From contig NZ_JASAOI010000049.1 in NCBI RefSeq assembly GCF_029953285.1, forward strand, positions 1-56,869: a stretch of 56,869 bases of DNA, read 5' to 3'. The position numbers and the translations under genes are program-made. The DNA is from Yinghuangia seranimata (GTDB taxonomy: Bacteria > Actinomycetota > Actinomycetes > Streptomycetales > Streptomycetaceae). Of the stretch, positions 53,436 to 56,869 are shown piece after piece (position 1 is the first letter of the stretch; each line of letters opens with the position of its first letter). Below the pieces are notes generated by a model, which was given only the letters and a program-made list of their open reading frames with translations, was not told where the DNA came from and searched no databases.

Positions 53436-54218
53436 GTGCACCGAATCGTCCGGGTTGACGTGACCGGGCTGGCGACGCTGCGAGCGGCGGTGGTCGCCTC
53501 GCTCGACCCCTGGCCCACCGACCTTGTTCTGGCCGCCGTCACGGACGCCGGACCGACCCGCGAAGGCGTGTTCGCCGGAGCGGTCAGCCGCGCCGCCCGT
53601 ACCGGAACCACCGACCAGGGCCGTCCCGCACGCGGCTCCGGGTACACCCGGGGCACCGCACCGGACGGCGAGGCCGGGCGCATCATGGCGCTGGTCGAAC
53701 TCGCCCAGGACGGCGACGGCGACGCGTTCGCCCAGCTGTACGACAACTACCTCGACACGGTGTACCGCTACATCTACTACCGGGTCGGGGGCCGGGCGAT
53801 CGCCGAGGACCTCACCAGCGAGACCTTCCTGCGCGCGTTACGCCGCATCGGCACGTTCACCTGGCAGGGCCGCGACTTCGGGGCGTGGCTCGTGACCATC
53901 GCGCGCAACCTGGTGGCCGACCACTTCAAGTCCAGCCGGTTCCGGCTCGAGGTCACCACCGGCGAGATGCTCGACGCCAACGAGGTGGAGAGCAGCCCCG
54001 AGGACTGCGTCCTCGAGTCGCTGTCCAACGCCGCGCTGCTCGACGCGGTGCGGCGGCTCAACCCGCAGCAGCAGGAATGCGTCACGCTGCGTTTCCTGCA
54101 AGGGCTTTCCGTGGCCGAGACGGCCCGGATCATGGGCAAGAACGAGGGTGCCATCAAGACACTGCAGTACCGCGCCGTCCGGACGCTGGCCCGCCTGCTT
54201 CCGGAGGACGTGCGGTGA
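53436..54218 (+). CDS. bldN: ECF sigma factor BldN
   Basis: A 260-residue sigma factor for aerial growth and sporulation. From about residue 95 the sequence is nearly that of Streptomyces BldN: region 2 with 'YDNYLDTVYRYIYYRVGGRA', 'TSETFLRALRRIGTFTWQGR', and region 4 with 'LNPQQQECVTLRFLQGLSVAE'. The first 85-90 residues are a variable extension like the pro-sequence that is removed from BldN in S. coelicolor. The GTG at 53436 is preferred because AGGGAG precedes it and because its product, 'VHRIVRVDVTGLATLRAAV', matches the known N-terminus. An ATG at 53394 is possible. Confidence 0.93.
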   Translation: MHRIVRVDVTGLATLRAAVVASLDPWPTDLVLAAVTDAGPTREGVFAGAVSRAARTGTTDQGRPARGSGYTRGTAPDGEAGRIMALVELAQDGDGDAFAQLYDNYLDTVYRYIYYRVGGRAIAEDLTSETFLRALRRIGTFTWQGRDFGAWLVTIARNLVADHFKSSRFRLEVTTGEMLDANEVESSPEDCVLESLSNAALLDAVRRLNPQQQECVTLRFLQGLSVAETARIMGKNEGAIKTLQYRAVRTLARLLPEDVR

Positions 54219-54363
54219 ATCACACCTCCGTAACCCCCGAGGGCATCGGCTCGTTCTCCCAGATAGCGGCCCCCTCGGGGGCGCCACGCGGCGGGGAGCC
54301 GACTCACGGCCCCCGACCCGTAGACGTCCCTGGACGGGCTTCCGGGGAGAGGAGGTGCGGCCC

Positions 54364-55629
54364 GTGAGCATCGCGGTTGTGGACCGGCGGCGCGCGTTGG
54401 CCTTCGCGCAGGCCGTCGACGAGATGGAATCCGGCCCCGCGCCCAGCCGGGGGGAGACCCACGGGGGCGACCAGGGGGATGTGGAGACCTCGGCGGCCTT
54501 GGCCACCGTGGCCCTGTTGCGCGAGGAGGGGGCGGCAGGCCCCGCTCCGTCGGCGGACTTCCGGGCGGCGTTGCGCAGCCGCCTCCTGGAGGAAGCGTCC
54601 GCACTGCCCGCCGCGGGCGCCGCGGTGCCCGCCCCGCGCGGCGCGCACCGGCGGCCCGCCGCCATCCCCCGCCAGCGCTCCGTGCGTTGGCGGCGGCGGT
54701 GGGCGGTGGCCGGCTCGCTGGTGGTCATCACCGCGGGCGGCCTGGGCGGTGTCGCCTATGCGAGCACCGACGCGGTGCCGGGCGACATGACCTACGGCGT
54801 CAAGCGCGGCCTGGAGGACCTGCGGGTCTCGATGGCCGACTCGGACCGCGAGCGCGGCGAGGAGTACCTGAGCCAGGCACGCACCCGGCTGGCCGAGGCC
54901 GAGACGCTCCTCGACCGGTCCGGCGACGGCACGGTCGGCAAGGGCACCATCGGGCACCTCAAGGAGGTCCTCGACGACATGCGCGACGAGACGGCCCACG
55001 GCCGCGCGCTGCTCACCGAGACCTACCACGAGAACGGCAAGGTCGGGCCGATGCGCGACCTCGCCGACTTCGCCCGCACCGGCACCGAGCGCATGAACCT
55101 CATCAACGACCGGCTGCCCGGCGAGGTCGCCGAGCAGCGCGACCTGGTGTGGAACCTGCTGTACGACATCCACCGGCAGGTCGCGCCGATCCCCGGCGCG
55201 GTCAACGCGCAGGACGTGGCACGGACCGGGGGCACGCTCCCCGGCCCGGCCGGGCGGGGCGGCGCCCCGGTCGGCGGCGCCCCGGCGGCGCCCGGCGGCC
55301 AACCGCAGTCCCCGGCCGGCGGCCTCACCGGCGCCGTGCCACCGCTGCTCGGGGCCGTCCCGGGCACCGGCCAAGGCGGCGAACCCTCGCCGTCGGCGAG
55401 TTCGGGGGCACTGCCGAACGTCAACGTGCCGCTGCTCGAGCCGAGCCCGTCCGGGTCCGGCTCGCCGTCGGGTTCGCCCGCGCCCCTCGGCGTGGACGTC
55501 CCCGCGCCCGCGCTGCCGCCGGTGAACCTCAACGTGCCGCCGCTGCTGCCGGGCCTGCCCGGCATCGGCATCACGATCGGCGGGGCGCCGCAGTCGGCGC
55601 CGCCGGAGGGCGGCGCGCAGCAGCCCTGA
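54364..55629 (+). CDS. RsbN-like membrane anti-sigma protein (DUF5667)
   Basis: A 421-residue protein directly after bldN, where Streptomyces has rsbN, the anti-sigma factor of BldN. The N-terminal 110 residues would be cytoplasmic, including 'VVDRRRALAFAQAVDEMESG'. One membrane helix is at about 114-134, then an outer DUF5667-type helical domain at about 135-280 ('YASTDAVPGDMTYGVKRGLED'). The last 140 residues are Pro/Gly/Ser-rich. The GTG at 54364 has GGAGAGGAGG nine bases upstream. The 145-nt gap after bldN holds no gene. The role as BldN antagonist is inferred from position and topology. Confidence 0.82.
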   Translation: MSIAVVDRRRALAFAQAVDEMESGPAPSRGETHGGDQGDVETSAALATVALLREEGAAGPAPSADFRAALRSRLLEEASALPAAGAAVPAPRGAHRRPAAIPRQRSVRWRRRWAVAGSLVVITAGGLGGVAYASTDAVPGDMTYGVKRGLEDLRVSMADSDRERGEEYLSQARTRLAEAETLLDRSGDGTVGKGTIGHLKEVLDDMRDETAHGRALLTETYHENGKVGPMRDLADFARTGTERMNLINDRLPGEVAEQRDLVWNLLYDIHRQVAPIPGAVNAQDVARTGGTLPGPAGRGGAPVGGAPAAPGGQPQSPAGGLTGAVPPLLGAVPGTGQGGEPSPSASSGALPNVNVPLLEPSPSGSGSPSGSPAPLGVDVPAPALPPVNLNVPPLLPGLPGIGITIGGAPQSAPPEGGAQQP

Positions 55630-55652
55630 GCCCGTCTCGGGAGTACCGAACG

Positions 55653-55691
55653 ACGGCGCCGCCGCGGACCAGTGGTCCGCGGCGGCGCCGT
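55653..55691. terminator. Very strong bidirectional hairpin
   Basis: Arms 55653-55671 and 55673-55691 are complementary over their whole length (effective stem about 17 bp, loop CAGTG), followed by TTTC. It separates the convergent rsbN-like and acyltransferase genes. Confidence 0.88.
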
Positions 55692-55745
55692 TTCACGTGC
55701 GGTGCCCGGCCGGGTGCCCAGTGGCGCGCCCGGCCGGAAGCCGGC

Positions 55746-56828
55746 TCAGAAGAAGACCGACCTGCGCTGCATCAGCACCCGGTAGATGGTGTGCTGGATC
55801 GTCTCGCGGACCTCGTCGGTCAGGTTGAACACCACCATCGGGTCGTCGGCGGTGTGCGCCGGGTACCGGTCGGTGCGGATCGGCGCGCCGAACTCGATGC
55901 GCCAGCGGGTCGGCAGCGGCAGCAGCCCGACCGGGCCGAGCAGCGGGAACGTCGGCGTCACCGGGAAGTACGGCAGCCCCAGCAGCCGCGCGAGGGTCCG
56001 CGCGTTGCCGATCATGGGGTATATCTCCTCGGCCCCGACGATCGAGCACGGGACGATCGGCACGCCGGTGCGCAGCGCCGACGACACGAACCCGCCCCGC
56101 CCGAACCGCTGCAGCTTGTAGCGGTCCTTGAACGGCTTGCCGAGCCCCTTGTAGCCCTCCGGCCACACGCCGACCAGTTCGCCCTGCGACAGCAGCCGTT
56201 CGGCGTCCGCGGGGTGCGCGAGCGTGTGCCCGCTCTTGCGCGCCAGCTGCCCGATCAGCGGCAGCTGGAACACCAGGTCGGCGCCGAGCAGCCGCAGGTT
56301 GCGGCTGTCGGGGTGGTGGTCGTGCACCGCGACCTGCGTCATCAGCGCGTCCAGCGGCAGCGTCCCGGAGTGGTTCGCGACGATCAGCGCGCCGCCCTTG
56401 CCCGGGATGTTCTCCAGGCCCTTGACCTCGACCCGGAAGTACGTGTCGTAGAACGGCCGGAGCAGCGACATGATCAGCTGGTCGGTCAGCTCCTGGTCGA
56501 AGCCGAACTCGTCGACCTCGTAGTCGCCGGTGATCCGGCGGCGCAGGAACGCCAGCCCGTCGGCGGCCTTGTCCTCCCAGCCGGGCCCCGCGAGGCCGTC
56601 GGCGAGGCCGCGCACGGCGCCGCCGGCCAGGCCGCCGAGGGCGCCCGCGAGCAGGCCGAGCCCCGGCGTCCCCGAACGCCCGCGGGAGCCGCCGGGTGTC
56701 TCGCCGGCCTCCGGCGCGGCGCCCAGCGCCCGCACCCGGGCAGGGCGCTCACGCACCGGGACGGCGTCCTCGGGGCCCGCGTCCGTACCGTCGGACGCCC
56801 CGTCGACCCCGTCGGCGACCTGGCTCAC
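55746..56828 (-). CDS. 1-acylglycerol-3-phosphate acyltransferase (PlsC-like)
   Basis: A lysophospholipid acyltransferase of at least 360 residues. The catalytic motif 'NHSGTLPLDALM' lies at about residues 151-162, and the substrate motif 'GVWPEGYKGLG' at about 217-227. A later 'PIVPCSIVGAEEIYP' is the third block. It would acylate lysophosphatidate in membrane lipid synthesis. The N-terminal 90 residues are Gly/Pro/Arg-rich. The GTG at 56828 has no clear SD and the frame stays open to the window edge, so the true start may lie outside. Convergent with the rsbN-like gene. Confidence 0.8.
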   Translation of the reverse strand: MSQVADGVDGASDGTDAGPEDAVPVRERPARVRALGAAPEAGETPGGSRGRSGTPGLGLLAGALGGLAGGAVRGLADGLAGPGWEDKAADGLAFLRRRITGDYEVDEFGFDQELTDQLIMSLLRPFYDTYFRVEVKGLENIPGKGGALIVANHSGTLPLDALMTQVAVHDHHPDSRNLRLLGADLVFQLPLIGQLARKSGHTLAHPADAERLLSQGELVGVWPEGYKGLGKPFKDRYKLQRFGRGGFVSSALRTGVPIVPCSIVGAEEIYPMIGNARTLARLLGLPYFPVTPTFPLLGPVGLLPLPTRWRIEFGAPIRTDRYPAHTADDPMVVFNLTDEVRETIQHTIYRVLMQRRSVFF

Positions 56829-56869
56829 CGCCGCCTGCGCCGACCGCGCGCCGCGCCCGGCGCGCCGCG

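Overview
The window is GC-rich actinomycete DNA, most likely from a sporulating Streptomyces-like organism. The right end carries a developmental sigma factor almost identical in its core to BldN, followed by an RsbN-like membrane anti-sigma gene. Next to it is the rex-hemA-hemC-hemD-hemB arrangement known from Streptomyces. Genes are tightly packed, many overlap by 4 nt (ATGA or GTGA), GTG starts are common, and most units end in long GC-rich hairpins.

Layout. (1) 0.15-2.6 kb: two metallo-beta-lactamase-fold hydrolases and a TetR regulator with its probable palindromic operator. (2) 2.6-7.9 kb: three tandem, translationally coupled genes that each fuse a caspase-like protease domain to a C-terminal beta-propeller. 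(3) 8.0-15.1 kb and 19.0-42.3 kb: a large acyl-CoA catabolic region. It holds six acyl-CoA dehydrogenases, two AMP-forming and one NDP-forming acyl-CoA synthetase, three short-chain dehydrogenases, an enoyl-CoA hydratase, a pair of hot-dog hydratases, an alpha-methylacyl-CoA racemase homologue, a zinc alcohol dehydrogenase, an HsaB-like flavin reductase, an amidohydrolase, a cyclase-family hydrolase and a catalytically altered cysteine-hydrolase homologue. (4) Inserted in or beside this region: an SPFH protein flanked by two lipoproteins, two coupled unknown paralogues, two eroded DUF1016/YhcG genes, and a nitric oxide synthase-flavohaemoglobin pair. (5) 42.5-45.8 kb: a Rieske protein, a Phd/RelE toxin-antitoxin pair, a DUF2786 protein and a membrane protein. 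(6) 45.8-53.1 kb: haem biosynthesis operon, Rex with its operator, a glutaredoxin-like protein and a HAD phosphatase. (7) 53.4-56.8 kb: bldN, an rsbN-like gene and an acyltransferase that may be cut by the window end.

The catabolic region is tied together by one repeated operator, CTGAC-N5-GTCAG. I find it at nine promoter regions (eleven copies) from 9.2 to 42.4 kb, and almost nowhere else. This points to one regulon under a single dyad-binding repressor (TetR type is likely) encoded outside the window. The enzymes suit beta-oxidation of a methyl-branched or alicyclic acyl chain, such as a steroid side chain or another isoprenoid. No steroid ring-cleavage genes and no thiolase are present here, so the substrate is not settled.

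The items most worth following are the caspase-propeller array, the shared-operator regulon, the NOS-flavohaemoglobin pair and the DUF1016 pair in which both copies have lost the nuclease core.
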